A stretch of DNA of 64,000 nucleotides from positions 248,001 through 312,000 of the forward strand of contig FWCC01000177.1 in NCBI GenBank assembly GCA_900169235.1, given 5' to 3'. Both the position numbers and the translations under genes were made by a program. The stretch's first letter is position 1. The number at the start of each line of letters is the position of its first letter. Below are positions 23,907 to 34,725 of the stretch, piece after piece. The DNA comes from Zarea fungicola. Its lineage: Eukaryota; Ascomycota; Sordariomycetes; Hypocreales; Cordycipitaceae. The notes beneath the pieces are model-generated. The model made no database searches. It was not told where the DNA came from and was given only the letters and a program-made list of their open reading frames with translations.

Positions 23907-26413
23907 ATGGAACCAATGGCTCGATATAAAGTGCCAGATGACAAGCGTCAACGAATTGCACAAGCTTGCAGAGGTTGCCAAACTCGCAAACAAAAGGTAA
24001 AAACATAGAACCAAACTACTATTGGTTAAAGCAGGAAAGCTAATGACTGGCTAGTGTGATGGTCGAGAGCCCTGCTCGGGCTGTCAAAAGCGAGGACACA
24101 CCTGCAAATATGAACCTCCCAAGAAACGCAGAACTGTCAATCGTTATATGAAACAGGAGAACGCCAATAAACCTCTCATATCACTATCTTCAGGAATCCA
24201 TCAACCAATAAAGGCAGAGCGTCGTTACTCTCCTCCACTCTCTTCTCTCCTAGGTAGTAACAGTAACCTCTTGTCTGACGAGTTGTGTGACTCTCACTCC
24301 GACATGTCAGAATGGAGCAATTCTTCTGACACGGCATTCGAGAAGTACGAGTCGTCGGCTTCAAGAGTCGATACTGAAAAACTAGGAGGCACTTGTATGC
24401 TGGCACCAATGTGGCTTGCTATCTAGTGTGAACTAACATGAACTTGTAGTATACGTTGGCGGCTCTGCATCCGCCATCTTCATCGACGAGATCAAGAAAC
24501 TCGTACACCCGATCACTGGAAGCTGCAAATTTACCGAAGCTGCCAGCCCGAGAGCCAGGGGGGACTTTTCTACAGGTTTCCACACTCCTCTATCCGAATT
24601 CTCGCTGCCAAGCCTAAACGATGCCCAGCTCCTGGTAGATTCTGCGATCCGATATGTATGTACAGGCTTCCACAATAATGGTTTCATCACTAATCATGTA
24701 TTAGTCTAATGGCTTGGCTGAAGTGCTTGATGCGCCAAAAGCACAGATTTTTCTGCAGAACTGCTACTCTACGTACGAAGCGGGCGCCGTGGCTCGGCAA
24801 TCCGCACCAAGCCTTGAAGAATCTGGTAACCTATGCTTGTTGTACCTACTTCTCGCAACTGGCTACAGGACTCGTAGCGCAACATTAGAGACTGAGGCGG
24901 GAATGATAGATGCAATGATTCCAGGAAACTTAAAGTACGCAGAGATGTACTTTGAGCTCGCACGTGCGGTCTTGACCCGTCTTCGTGGCAACGAAGAGCC
25001 CAAGCTTTGGACCATCCAAGCATGGGCACTTATGGCAACATACTCCATCTCCATTTCAGAGTGGAATGCAGCTGATGGCTACATTGGTATGAAAATTTTC
25101 ATGGATACAAGATATTCACAGCTAATCAATTTCAGGATCGGCCGTGCGTGGTGCCTATGCTCTAGGCATCCATAAGCCACACGATGGTCCTCTAATCTCA
25201 TCCAACGAGGCCAGCAGCGAGGAAATGACAAAGCTCTGGAAGGGCTTATTTGTACTTGACACTTTTGTTGCCGCATTTCTTGGCCGTCCGGCATCAGTCA
25301 TTCAAGATGAGTGTGGATTCTCGTCTCTGAACCAGCTAGCCTGCTCTGATCTCAGTAACCACGAGCGTTGCTTGGATTCCAATGTGATGGTATCGGAGAC
25401 GATTCGGAAAATACTCAAGCTCATGTACACTGAGAGAAGCTTTCCAGCTGAGGAGGCAATGTCGTTGCTGAAGCGTTACAACCTAGATCCCAACCACCGA
25501 GACCAATTCGACGGGAAATGCGACGCTACAGTTGAGGATTTGCCTGTGCTACGAGCCAGATTGCTGCGCAACTACGCAACATCTCTCATTACAAGACCAT
25601 TTTTTGTGCAGGATCTCTTCGCGTCGTCGAAGAATCCATCCTTCAAGCGAACAGATAAAACATGGAAGACGATATCAAAAATGTGCATCTCGGCCGCTCT
25701 AGATACGATTGTACGTATTCACAGCGTGTATAAAATGTCACCAGTACCAATTTGCGACTCAATGTGGTGGTAAGTAACACGAGACTCACTGCCAACGGCA
25801 ACAGCGGCCATAATTACTAACATGAAATCTGCTCGACAGGCCGTTTCTATGCACTGCTTCTCTGGTTATCCTGAGCAACAAGTATTTCGATATGCACAAA
25901 GTAACTGATACTAAAACTGTCGTTTCCATGGCATTTGAAGTTCTCGAGAAGTGCGTGGCTCGCGACTCTTCCGTACGCAGTGATTTTGACAGCCTCGACG
26001 CTCTACGGCTTCTTTCCGAAGGCCAGAGCTCGAGGGGTCTCAACGACGAGTACATTGCCTACTGGAACCATCCAGGCTATGGAGCACTGGAGAACCTGGA
26101 GAGACACAAAGTTCGGCCAGTCTTTCCGACGCTGGAGTATATCTATGGCTGTGGCGATTCGGTGTACAGTGGCCCGGTTGGTCGTGGCTACTCTGTGCAG
26201 TCCACTCCATCCTTGGAATACATGGAATCATTCGGCCCTGCCATGAACCAACTATACCAGTGCGATACGTTTCTTCCTCCCATGAATACGAATCGTTGCA
26301 CTGCCGATCTTGGTTACTACGACGTGACGGCTCAGTACCGTGGCCATGAAGGCGGCGGCACTATCCAGGTGACACAAGGGTACACATCATATCCCGACAA
26401 TCACCTGCACTAA
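23907..26413 (+). CDS. Zn2Cys6 transcription factor with fungal-specific TF domain
   Basis: Six exons: 23907..23996, 24055..24394, 24450..24655, 24705..25086, 25136..25769, 25840..26413; 741 residues. All five introns are 48-70 bp with GTA...AG ends and keep one frame. The zinc cluster is split by intron 1: Cys21, Cys24, Cys31, Cys37, Cys40, Cys47 (CRGCQTRKQKC, then CSGCQKRGHTC), followed by the basic linker KKRR. The middle homology region is typical of PF04082: ALGIHKPHDGP, then MTKLWKGLFVLDTFVAAFLG. The C-terminus is Tyr/Pro/Gly-rich, a possible activation region. Nuclear DNA-binding regulator; targets cannot be told from sequence. The start at 23907 is the first ATG ahead of the cluster after an AT/CT-rich leader; an ATG at 23916 is in frame. 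Confidence 0.9.
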
Positions 26414-26751
26414 ATGGATTTACTAATGGATGATTGGGGAAAAATAATTTTGTTCTCTGTAAAGAAAAGAATTGCTAACGGATCTAGATAGAGCGGTGTT
26501 TTTAGACATGCATTCTCTCACACAATTTTGTCGATGCTGGCCATTTCCAATAAAAGGTCCTTTATTAAAAGTGACCAACTATATTATATAGATAAGCAAG
26601 CAAAAAAACATATATTTTTGGTTTAAAAATCATTGCCTTTCATGTACTCTAAAAACGCCAACCCAATGAAAAAGAGCATTCAGTATGCATCTGTGTAAAA
26701 CGAAAACCTAGAAAATGCTTCATCCCAAATCACACCAACTCCGTTAAGGCC
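26414..26751. other. Convergent intergenic region
   Basis: AT-rich gap between the stop codons of the plus-strand Zn2Cys6 gene and the minus-strand OPT transporter, with AATAAA-like motifs (for example near 26550) suited to polyadenylation. No gene seen. Confidence 0.6.
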
Positions 26752-29421
26752 TTACCAAGACGTCGGACCAAAAGTCTTGCCCTCCTCTACAAACGCCTGA
26801 ATCGCCGTATTCTGAAAGTCCATGGTCTTTTCCACAATGGTGTTGCCCCACCACTGCGGCGGCTTGACGTCGTGCAGCGTAAAGGCGAAGAAGAGAAACA
26901 GCGTGCCAAAGGCCAGGCCCAGATCCAGGCCGCACGAGGTGAGAAAGTTGAGGCGCGACCACCACCCGAAGTGGCGCTTCTTGATCCAAAACTGAAAGAC
27001 GAAGCCTACGATGCCCCAGGAAAAGTAGTTGAGCGGGGTGGCGGGCGGGATGGCCCCCGCGCCGCCAAAGATGACGGGGGCGATGAGGTACTTGGCGGGC
27101 GAGGCGGGCCAGCGCTTGGTCCAGAGGTAGATGGCGATGGGGGCGAGGGCGCCGAGGAGGAAGAAGGAGAAGAGGCCGGAGTAGATGCGGCCGGGGGAGA
27201 AGATGCGGGCCGGGCCGATGAGACCCCAAATGACGGAGGCTAAATGTTATTGCGTGGTTAGCTGATGAGAGAGTTCGTGGAGATTATAAAAGGTGTGTGT
27301 GTGTGAGAGAGAGAAATAAACGTACCTGAAAAAAACACACGCCCGCCTGGACAGGTGAAGCGATCACGCTGCTGGAGATCACAAACATTCTCAATGCTGG
27401 CGAGGGAAAAGTTGAGGACGGCGACTTGGACAAAGCACGCCACCGTGGTGGCGACGACCTGGCTCAGGAACATGGTGCGCGGCGGCACCTTCATGTAGTG
27501 GCCAAACTTGAGATCGGCCACGAAGCCGAGCGCCTGCGCCATGGTGACGTAGCCAAACGTCTTGAAGAGCATGAGGCCGAGGGGGCGGCCCGGCTGGATG
27601 TAGCCGTAGATGAACTCGGTCAGCACGTTGAGGCCAATCTGCGTGTTGGTGACGGCCTGGATGATGCCAATGGGCAGCGCAAACGCGTAGGAGATGAATA
27701 TGGCCAGCAGGAACGCCCACCAGGCAAAGTTGGTCGGGTACGCGACGGCGGTGTAGAGGCCGGTGGCGAGCATGACCAGGAAGAGCGCCAGGTACCACCA
27801 GTCGGGCGCCTCGGGGTACTTGCGCATGAGCTTCATGTGGATGTCGGGCTTCTCCGTCGTGGCGTTGCGGTACTGCTTCCATATCGTCTTGCGGCTGTGG
27901 ATCCACGTGTGCACCAGCAGCGCCGAGATGGCGGCAAACGAGAGGCCGTATGCGAGGGCAAAGGTGGTGCTGATGAAGAGCGGCGAGTACTCCTTGTAGG
28001 CGGCCACGTCGAGGGTGAAGTCGGGCGTGAGGACGCGCGTCGTGTTGTACTTTTGACCGCGGTTGTCGTAGGTGCCCGCGTCGCTCATGGGGAGGTACGG
28101 CGCGTACCAGACGCCGCTGTAGTGCAGCACGGAGGAGAGCGCGATGAAGAAGACGACGACGCCGATGAGGGTATTTGCAATGGCGTGCCACGGCGGAATG
28201 AGCGGCGAGCCGATGTAGCCGGCGACCTGGGTCCAGTCAAAGGTGATGGGCAGGATGGAGAGACCCGTCACGCCGCCAAAGAGCTGGTTGACGACGGCGT
28301 TTTGCGGCGCAAACCACGTCGGGAAGGCAAACACGCTGAGAAAGCGGGCCAAGAAGCCCGGTATAAAGTAGTAAAAAAAGGAACAGGCGGATATGAGGGT
28401 GAACCACCGAAGCCGTGGCATAGAGCCGCCGAGGACTTTGCGGTCCGGCTCGTTGGCAGGCTCGTACATGGCGTTTAATAGAGTAACACTGACTAGGTTT
28501 GCGGGCCAAATCATGGAGGCAGGGTATACTAGACAGGAAAAAAGACGGAGTGTTAGCAACCACTATTCATTCACTCATTGTTTCATTCTTCAGCTTACCC
28601 AGGAACTTGCGCATGACGCCTGCAATACCATAACCCAGCGACTGAGACGATATGGTCAACAATAGTTGGAAAAGAATGCCAAAGTTTTGCTTGTAAAACA
28701 CCATCTGCGCCAAAATAATGTCCGTCGAGTACGCCACGGAAAATGAGACACCCGCCATGACAGTGATGACTGCGTGCTCCTTGACGTTGAAGGGCCCTGG
28801 ATTCAGACTCCACCGCAGGCCAAATGTAGTGAATTCCCTCTCAGGCATGGCGCGGGCCCAGGCATGGCCGAGGGGGTAGGCGACAATCTGCGCGACCAAG
28901 GGGCCGATGGCGATGGAAGGCTGGCGCAAGGAGAAGAGGGTGTTCATGGACGCGCCGATGACTGTGAGGGTGAGGCCAATGACCCAGGCGCGGACGGTGC
29001 TGGCGGGTACGTCCTCGTCGTAGTTGCGCACGGCGGCGCGGACCTCGGGGTACGGCGAGTCCTCGACCTCTGGGTCTTTGAAGGCGGGAGCGCCGCTGCT
29101 GTCGTTGCTGCTCAGGGAGATGCGCTCTCCGAGCTCGTAGCCCTCCTCACCGTCATGATCTTGGCTCAGCAGGCGGCCGTGCTCAGAGACGTCGCCGGCA
29201 ACATCATTGCGCACACCGGAACTGTGGCCGGCGGCAGCATCACCGGCGTCGTCGTTGCTGAAATCGGACCATGCTCTGTCGAGATCCCCATCGGCGGCAT
29301 CCTTGCCTTCGCGGGTCTGTTGAAAAGAGTGGCGCGGGGTCCGGGGTGTGAGGCTCACGTCTTGGTCTCTGCCGCTGGTTTGAGCAATGATAGCTGCACC
29401 ATCCTGTCTCCTTTCACTCAT
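26752..29421 (-). CDS. OPT-family oligopeptide transporter
   Basis: Three exons, complement(26752..27239, 27326..28528, 28599..29421), 837 residues; introns of 70 and 86 bp, both phase 1. The N-terminus (about 120 residues) is acidic, Ser/Asp-rich and cytosolic. The family signature SPYPEVRAAV comes next, then many hydrophobic segments. Other OPT hallmarks: NPGPFNVKEHAVITVMA, PASMIWPANLVSVTLLNAM, FDWTQVAGYIGSPLIPPW and, near the end, KPPQWWGNTIVE. It is a proton-coupled plasma-membrane importer of small peptides (tetra/pentapeptides, glutathione) by family; the precise substrate is unknown. Intron 2 contains GT and GA dinucleotide repeats (plus-strand view 27292-27316), so length polymorphism there would not alter the protein. 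Divergent from CEM1. Confidence 0.93.
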
Positions 29422-30044
29422 AGCTTCTGTTGATTATGAAGCTGGCGAGTCTGTACGATCTCGTGTCGAGCTCATACGAAGCTTGCAGATCCGCCGAGCT
29501 TGAAGTCCAAGCTTCTTGGCGTCTACTCCGCTTTCGCAAACAAAGAACTAGGATCAGGTGTCTTGATAATTAAAATAAGGTAAATAAAGGAAATAAAAGA
29601 TTAAATAACAGAAGATACTGGAGCCTATGGGTGTAATCGAGCGAATGCGAGCCTTTTTTTTGTGAGTTTCTGAGGACTCACAATGTCAATGGCAAAGCAG
29701 ATGCCGCATACGTGTCGAATACAAAACGGGAGGTCCGCATTGTCTCACAACTCGGCGCCCCCAAGCCAAGCAAGATAGTGGCCCAGCCATAAAAAACCCC
29801 AAAAAGGTAGGCATAAGCTATATATTTGCATTTCTAGCGCCGTCAGCTCGCTGTCTGGTACCTGTTTCGCATCTGATAGCGCTCCCGGCTCCCACTGTGG
29901 GGAGGGACTAGTGTCGGCCTGTTTACCAGCCAGTCTCCACTACATCCAAAACCTCATCACTGCATTCACGTGCTTCTTCTTTTACATTGCTGTATACGAT
30001 TCATCTTTAACTCGCAATAGCCGTGATCGGGACATGGAATCATA
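29422..30044. promoter_or_regulatory. Shared upstream region of OPT transporter and CEM1
   Basis: 623 bp between divergent start codons. It has an AT-rich segment (about 29560-29615), a T run near 29653, and CT-rich sequence just upstream of CEM1 (29960-30010). No defined operator was recognised; in particular I cannot identify a nitrogen- or peptide-responsive element. Confidence 0.5.
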
Positions 30045-31462
30045 ATGCGACGAGTCGTTGTGACTGGCATTGGTGCCGTCACACCACTGGGGGTTGGTGC
30101 TCGACGCACATGGAATCGTCTTCTCGCCGGTGACTGCGGCATCACCAGCGTCGCGGACCGCGAGCCTAAGCAGCGCTGGAAGGAGCTCACCTGCACAGTA
30201 GGAGGGATTGTACCAACTGGAGACATCAAAGATGGGGGCTGGGATGCGAGCAACTGGCTTAGCGCCGCGGAGCAGCGCCGCATGTCCAGGTTCACACAGT
30301 ATGCCATTGCGGCCAGCGAGATGGCGCTCAGGGATGCCGAGTGCGATGCCATGAGCGAGGCGGACAGAGAAGAGACTGGTGTCTGCCTAGGTAGCGGAAT
30401 AGGAAACCTGGATGATATTTACATGACGAGCTTGGATCATGATAAAGGGGTGAGTTCAATCTGGTTCATCCTGCAGGGATGATATTTTAACTTGACAAGT
30501 ACTGAGACCAAAAAAAATCTAGGGATACAAAAAGGTATCACCGCTATTCGTGCCCAAAATCCTCACAAATATGGCTGCAGGCCACATTGCTATGAAGTAC
30601 GGCTTCCATGGCCCCAACCACGCCGCCACCACAGCATGCACCACGGGCGCCCACTCCATCGGTGATGCATCGCGCTTCATCGCGCTGGGCGATGCCGATG
30701 TCATGGTCGCGGGCGGCTCTGAATCTTGCATCCACCCCCTCACATTTGCTGGGTTTGGACGTGCGCGCTCTCTAGCCACGGCCTACAACGACAGGCCCGA
30801 GGCGAGCTGCCGGCCGTTTGACGCCGGTCGAGACGGCTTCGTAGTAGGCGAGGGAGCCGCCGTTGTTGTGCTCGAGACACTGGACCGAGCGCAGGCCCGC
30901 GGCGCGCGGATCTATGCTGAGATTAAGGGCTATGGCTGCAGCGGCGATGCGTACCACATGACGGCGCCGCGCGAGGACGGTCAAGGCGCGTTCCTGGCTA
31001 TGAAGAGAGCACTGCGGAGCGCCGGAATCAAGCCCGCGCAGGTCGGCTATATTAATGCCCACGCGACAAGCACGCAAGTCGGAGATGCAGCAGAAACCAT
31101 GGCAATTAAGAGAATCATGATGGGTGAAGAGGGCTTGTCGAACGAAGGACAGGTCACTGTGAGCAGCACCAAGGGAGCCGTCGGACATTTGCTTGGTGCT
31201 GCCGGTGCCATTGAAGCCGTGTTTACCATTTTGGCTCTGCATGAGGTATGTTGCACAAGGCAAAATTCTTGTGATAATTAATTAACGAACAAATTTCTAG
31301 GGGATTATACCGGCTACGCTCAACTTGGAAAAGCCCAATGTCAGTGCCGGCTTCGACTTTGTCCCGCTCAAAGCCAAAGGCAAGGCCATAGAAGTGGCCC
31401 TGAGCAACAGTTTTGGGTTTGGTGGCACAAACAGCTCACTGGTTTTTACAAAATTCCGGTGA
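30045..31462 (+). CDS. cem1: Mitochondrial 3-oxoacyl-[acyl-carrier-protein] synthase (KAS II type)
   Basis: Three exons, 30045..30449, 30523..31245, 31301..31462, 429 residues, all junctions in phase 0. Condensing enzyme of type II mitochondrial fatty-acid synthesis, extending acyl-ACP with malonyl-ACP and supplying octanoyl-ACP for lipoate. The start [16 protein letters not shown] is the FabF-type N-terminus. The catalytic triad is complete: Cys174 ([13 protein letters not shown]), His315 ([11 protein letters not shown]) and His357 ([13 protein letters not shown]). The Gly-rich C-terminal loop is [15 protein letters not shown]. Length fits yeast Cem1 (442). A classical presequence is not evident, as the conserved core starts at residue 2; targeting may be weak or come from an upstream exon not found. 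Exon 1 could end a residue differently, because a GG repeat surrounds the junction. Confidence 0.92.
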
Positions 31463-31932
31463 GTTACTGTAAATTAGGAATTTTGTATAATATATTTGTA
31501 AAAATACCAAGTCAACAATCACCCATTTTCATCCAAGTGCCTTTCTCGTATTATTCACATGCTGGACTGGGCTCGACGAAGGGTACCGGAACGCGCACGA
31601 TGAACCTGGACAATGAACAGAAATATAGAAATAAAGTGCCAAGTCCATACAGAGATAGGGCTCTTTTCTTTTTCTTTTTTCTATAGCTAGCTCTATTGTT
31701 CCACAGTACAATTCCAGCACTCTCTGCCTCTCTTCCTTTATCTGGCAGCACATGTGGCAAGTCTCCACCAAGAAAGACCACCAATTTTCAGCCACCGCCA
31801 GCGACTTTTTTTCGCTGGCAATTTCCGTGCATCATCGAATTCGACGTCTACTTCACAGAGCACCCAGTCCCTCGCACGAATACTACCACGACCCGTACTA
31901 GCTCGTTCGAATCGAATCGGCGAACCAAGCAA
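31463..31932. other. Intergenic: CEM1 3' flank and CBP3 promoter/leader
   Basis: 470 bp between two plus-strand genes. It contains a T-rich run at 31666-31684, followed by CT-rich and CCACC-rich sequence up to the CBP3 start, the usual look of a fungal 5' leader. The frame upstream of 31933 is open but reads as untranslated leader. Confidence 0.55.
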
Positions 31933-32997
31933 ATGGCCTGCCAGTCGTGCCGGTCACAGACGCGGAGTCTACTGCGCTCAGCTCTCCGGACTGCCGTCTC
32001 AGCCCCTGCCGCTGCGCGAAGCATCACCGCACCTGTAGCTCAACATGCCACCACGACACAATTGACGGCAGCAAACACACTGCGCATGTTTAGCACCTCA
32101 TCATCACGGCAGATGCTTGGTGGCTCATTGCGCGACACGTATCGGGTGGTGGGTGCTTCGGAGCGCCTGTTCAAGGTCTGCGCCAAGCCAGCCGACTACC
32201 ACATCACAGACGAGGACCGCAAGAAGGATCTCGTCGAGAGACGTGACGACGGCGAAGAGCTCGGCGTCCCCACCAACCCAGATAACGTATGGAACAAGAG
32301 TAAGTTCGGACAAAATCTATCCCCAGCTCCGCGAGGGAGCGGGCCATTACGATACGAGGGGTCCCCTCCTCAAATTTGTCCAAAGGACGAAAAAAGCTAA
32401 CATGATGCTCTTTGTCACCCTTCAGCCTTTGGCCTGCAACCGTCGTTCAGCACATGGTCCCACGTCACTATGCTGCACCTGTACCTCGTCAACGCCCGCC
32501 TGCGATGTTTCGAGCGCGACGAGTACCGCAACTGGTCCCAGCAAATGATTGACCACTTCTTCTTCGAGTGCGAGAAGAAGATGCACCTCGACCACAACAT
32601 CACCTCGGCCGCCCTGCGCCAGCGCTACCTCAAGGATATATTCGTTCAGTGGCGCGGCCTGCTCCTCGCCTACGACGAGGGCCTCGTCAAGGGCGACGCC
32701 GTGCTGGCCAGCGCCGTGTGGCGCAACCTCTTCAAGGGCGCGGCCGACGTCGACCCCCGCGCTCTCGTCGCCATTGTGGGATGGATGCGCGCAGGTCTCG
32801 CCTCGCTCGAGGGCACATCGGACGTGACGTTCCCGCAGCAGGCTGCTGAGATCCTGGAGAAGCCCGTAGACGTGTTCTGGACGAGGCTCGAGGCGCCGTT
32901 TCTGAGCGACCAGGCCGCCCCGGGCAAGGCGACGCCTACGGAGGAGCAGGTCAAGGCCAAGGCGGCGGCCAAGGAAAAGGTTGCTTCCACTGCTTAA
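31933..32997 (+). CDS. cbp3: Ubiquinol-cytochrome c reductase assembly chaperone (CBP3)
   Basis: Two exons, 31933..32299 and 32426..32997, 312 residues; the 126-bp intron starts GTAAGT and ends TTCAG in phase 1. Cbp3, with Cbp6, binds the mitoribosome exit and chaperones newly made cytochrome b into complex III. The N-terminus (about 60 residues) is Arg/Ser/Ala-rich with no acidic residues: a mitochondrial presequence. The chaperone domain (PF03981) is recognisable: FGLQPSFSTWSHVTMLHLYL, NARLRCF, then the YRNWSQQMIDHFF helix, MHLDHNI and ALRQRYLKDIF. The C-terminus is Lys/Ala-rich. The chosen ATG follows a CT-rich leader; earlier in-frame codons encode no plausible presequence. The gene follows CEM1 in tandem. 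Confidence 0.92.
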
Positions 32998-33315
32998 TGT
33001 CGTTGGACGTGTGGGCGAGCAACAGAGCTGAAGCATTGGGGGAGGAAATCAAAAATTTGTAACATTATCCATTGGGGCATGGTGACGGCGATGCGACATT
33101 TATTACTGTAAGTTGCTGGTCATAAGCAGGCGCATGTTGAAGGGCTCTGGAGTGTCTGTAATTTACTCTGTACATTTATAATCAAAAACCCTCTTGTCAA
33201 AGTTTTAGACCATTACATTGAGCATGACAGTTCAGCACGAAACTACTTTTCCCTTTTTCCCTTTTCCCTTTGAAGAACATTCCATTATTTCGCTATGCTA
33301 TATTTTGTGTATACC
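32998..33315. other. Convergent intergenic region
   Basis: 318 bp between the stop codons of CBP3 (+) and the MDR enzyme (-). AT-rich 3' flank, including a CCCTTTTTCCCTTTTCCC tract near 33250-33268. No gene seen. Confidence 0.6.
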
Positions 33316-34332
33316 TCAGTTTATAGTAACGACATACTTATCCTTGGTGTTGCCCTCATACACCTTCAAAGCATCTTCAATCGCCACCTCTGTCCACTTC
33401 TCATCCGAGAACATCCCAGCCCATCTTTTGCCCACCAACACGGCATGCAGCCCGCCCAAAAGCCCCGCCATCTCCTCGCCGCTATGTGACAGTGAGTTGA
33501 CGCCCATGAGCGTCTTCTCCGTGCGGTAAAACTCGAGCATGTTGAACGCCAGGTCCGACGCCGCCGGCCCCGGCCCGCGCGGCGCGGCGATGAAGACGAG
33601 CCGGCCCCCCTGGCCCAGCGCGTCGTCAATCGCCGCGCGCGTCATCGCCGCCGCGCCCACGGTGTCAATGACGACGTCCACGCCCTTCGGCGCGAGCGCA
33701 CTGCTGCGCCTCACCGTCGCAAGTTCAGGGTCGCTCTGCGTGTCCACGTCGCCGCCAGGGCCGCGCACCGCCCGCAGCACCCGGCAGCCCATCTCCTCGA
33801 GCAGTACGCACGCCCACTTGCCGACGTTGCCGCGCGCGCCCAGCACCAGCACGACATCGCCCGCCTTGGCCAGCGAGCGCTTGACCGTCAGCGCGGCCGT
33901 GGTGAAGGGCACGCCGACGGTGGCGGCCTGCACGTGGCTCAGCGCCTCTGGCTTCTCCACGACGGAATTGCTCGCGACGACGGCGTACTCGGCCTGGAAG
34001 CCATCCACGGAAAAGGAGTGGTCGGCGCCTGATGTGCCGAACACGGCTTTGCCCTGCCAGCGGGACTGGTTGTCGCCGCCACTGCTCGTCGGCTCGGAGA
34101 CGACGACGCCGGAGAAATCGCGGCCAGGGATGCGGGGATATGTCGTGTACGGGAAGCCGCCGCTCACGTTGAGCCTGTCGGACGGGTGAATGGCCGACGC
34201 GTGGATGCGGACGAGGAGTTGTCCTGGTTGCGGGACGGGCACTGGATGGGCAGCAGCAAAGGATAGCTTGGGCGCGGCGACGCCGGCGCTTTTACTGAGC
34301 AGCAGCGCTCTCATTGTGGTGGCAGCACTCAT
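33316..34332 (-). CDS. Quinone oxidoreductase-like MDR dehydrogenase
   Basis: Intronless, 338 residues from the ATG at 34332 (MSAATTMRALLL). An upstream in-frame ATG at 34476 would add 48 residues with no family similarity, so I prefer the shorter form; the extension has some basic character and could be a targeting sequence. GroES-like N-terminal domain: LLVRIHASAIHPSDRLNVSG, then PRIPGRDFSGVVV. The NAD(P)H-binding fold has the Gly-rich loop VVLVLGARGNVGKWA and VDVVIDTVGAAA. The structural-zinc Cys cluster of true alcohol dehydrogenases is absent, so it belongs to the zinc-independent NADPH:quinone reductase/enoyl reductase branch. Substrate unknown. It lies downstream, on the same strand, of a Zn2Cys6 regulator, which could control it; that is inference. 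Confidence 0.85.
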   Translation of the reverse strand: MSAATTMRALLLSKSAGVAAPKLSFAAAHPVPVPQPGQLLVRIHASAIHPSDRLNVSGGFPYTTYPRIPGRDFSGVVVSEPTSSGGDNQSRWQGKAVFGTSGADHSFSVDGFQAEYAVVASNSVVEKPEALSHVQAATVGVPFTTAALTVKRSLAKAGDVVLVLGARGNVGKWACVLLEEMGCRVLRAVRGPGGDVDTQSDPELATVRRSSALAPKGVDVVIDTVGAAAMTRAAIDDALGQGGRLVFIAAPRGPGPAASDLAFNMLEFYRTEKTLMGVNSLSHSGEEMAGLLGGLHAVLVGKRWAGMFSDEKWTEVAIEDALKVYEGNTKDKYVVTIN

Positions 34333-34725
34333 GACAGTGCCCTTGGTAAAGTTGAAGCTGGTGATGTTTGCGTTTTGCGTTTTGAGAAAGCGTTGGGGAC
34401 GGGCGGGGGGAGCAATCAAGAAGACGGAATTTTTTAAACCATGCGCTAGCTTTTGAATGATAGTTTCAGATGGCAACTATCCAAAATTTGTCAACCATGA
34501 GAGCTGCTTTATATTATTCCTCCAGTCATTCGGCAATATCCCATGTCGTACTCGTACGGACGCGGGTGGGACAGGGCCGCAATAGCCGCGCCGAACGCCG
34601 CGTTGTCCCGCGGCATACAAAACGTTTACGATTTGTTGCGACAAAGTATCCTTTACTAATTTGCGATCCGCCTTTGTCAAGGATTTGTCAAGATGGACAT
34701 GGTGGAATCTTCTGCGCGCTATATA
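34333..34725. promoter_or_regulatory. Upstream region of the MDR gene
   Basis: About 390 bp between the Zn2Cys6 gene stop and the preferred MDR start. It includes CCGCGG-type and CGG sequences (for example CCCGCGG near 34607), which resemble half-sites for zinc-cluster regulators, but no spaced inverted pair is claimed. Confidence 0.4.

Noticed and set aside
27426..28478. 350-codon plus-strand open frame
   Set aside because: Antisense shadow of the OPT transporter exon; composition follows from the coding strand.
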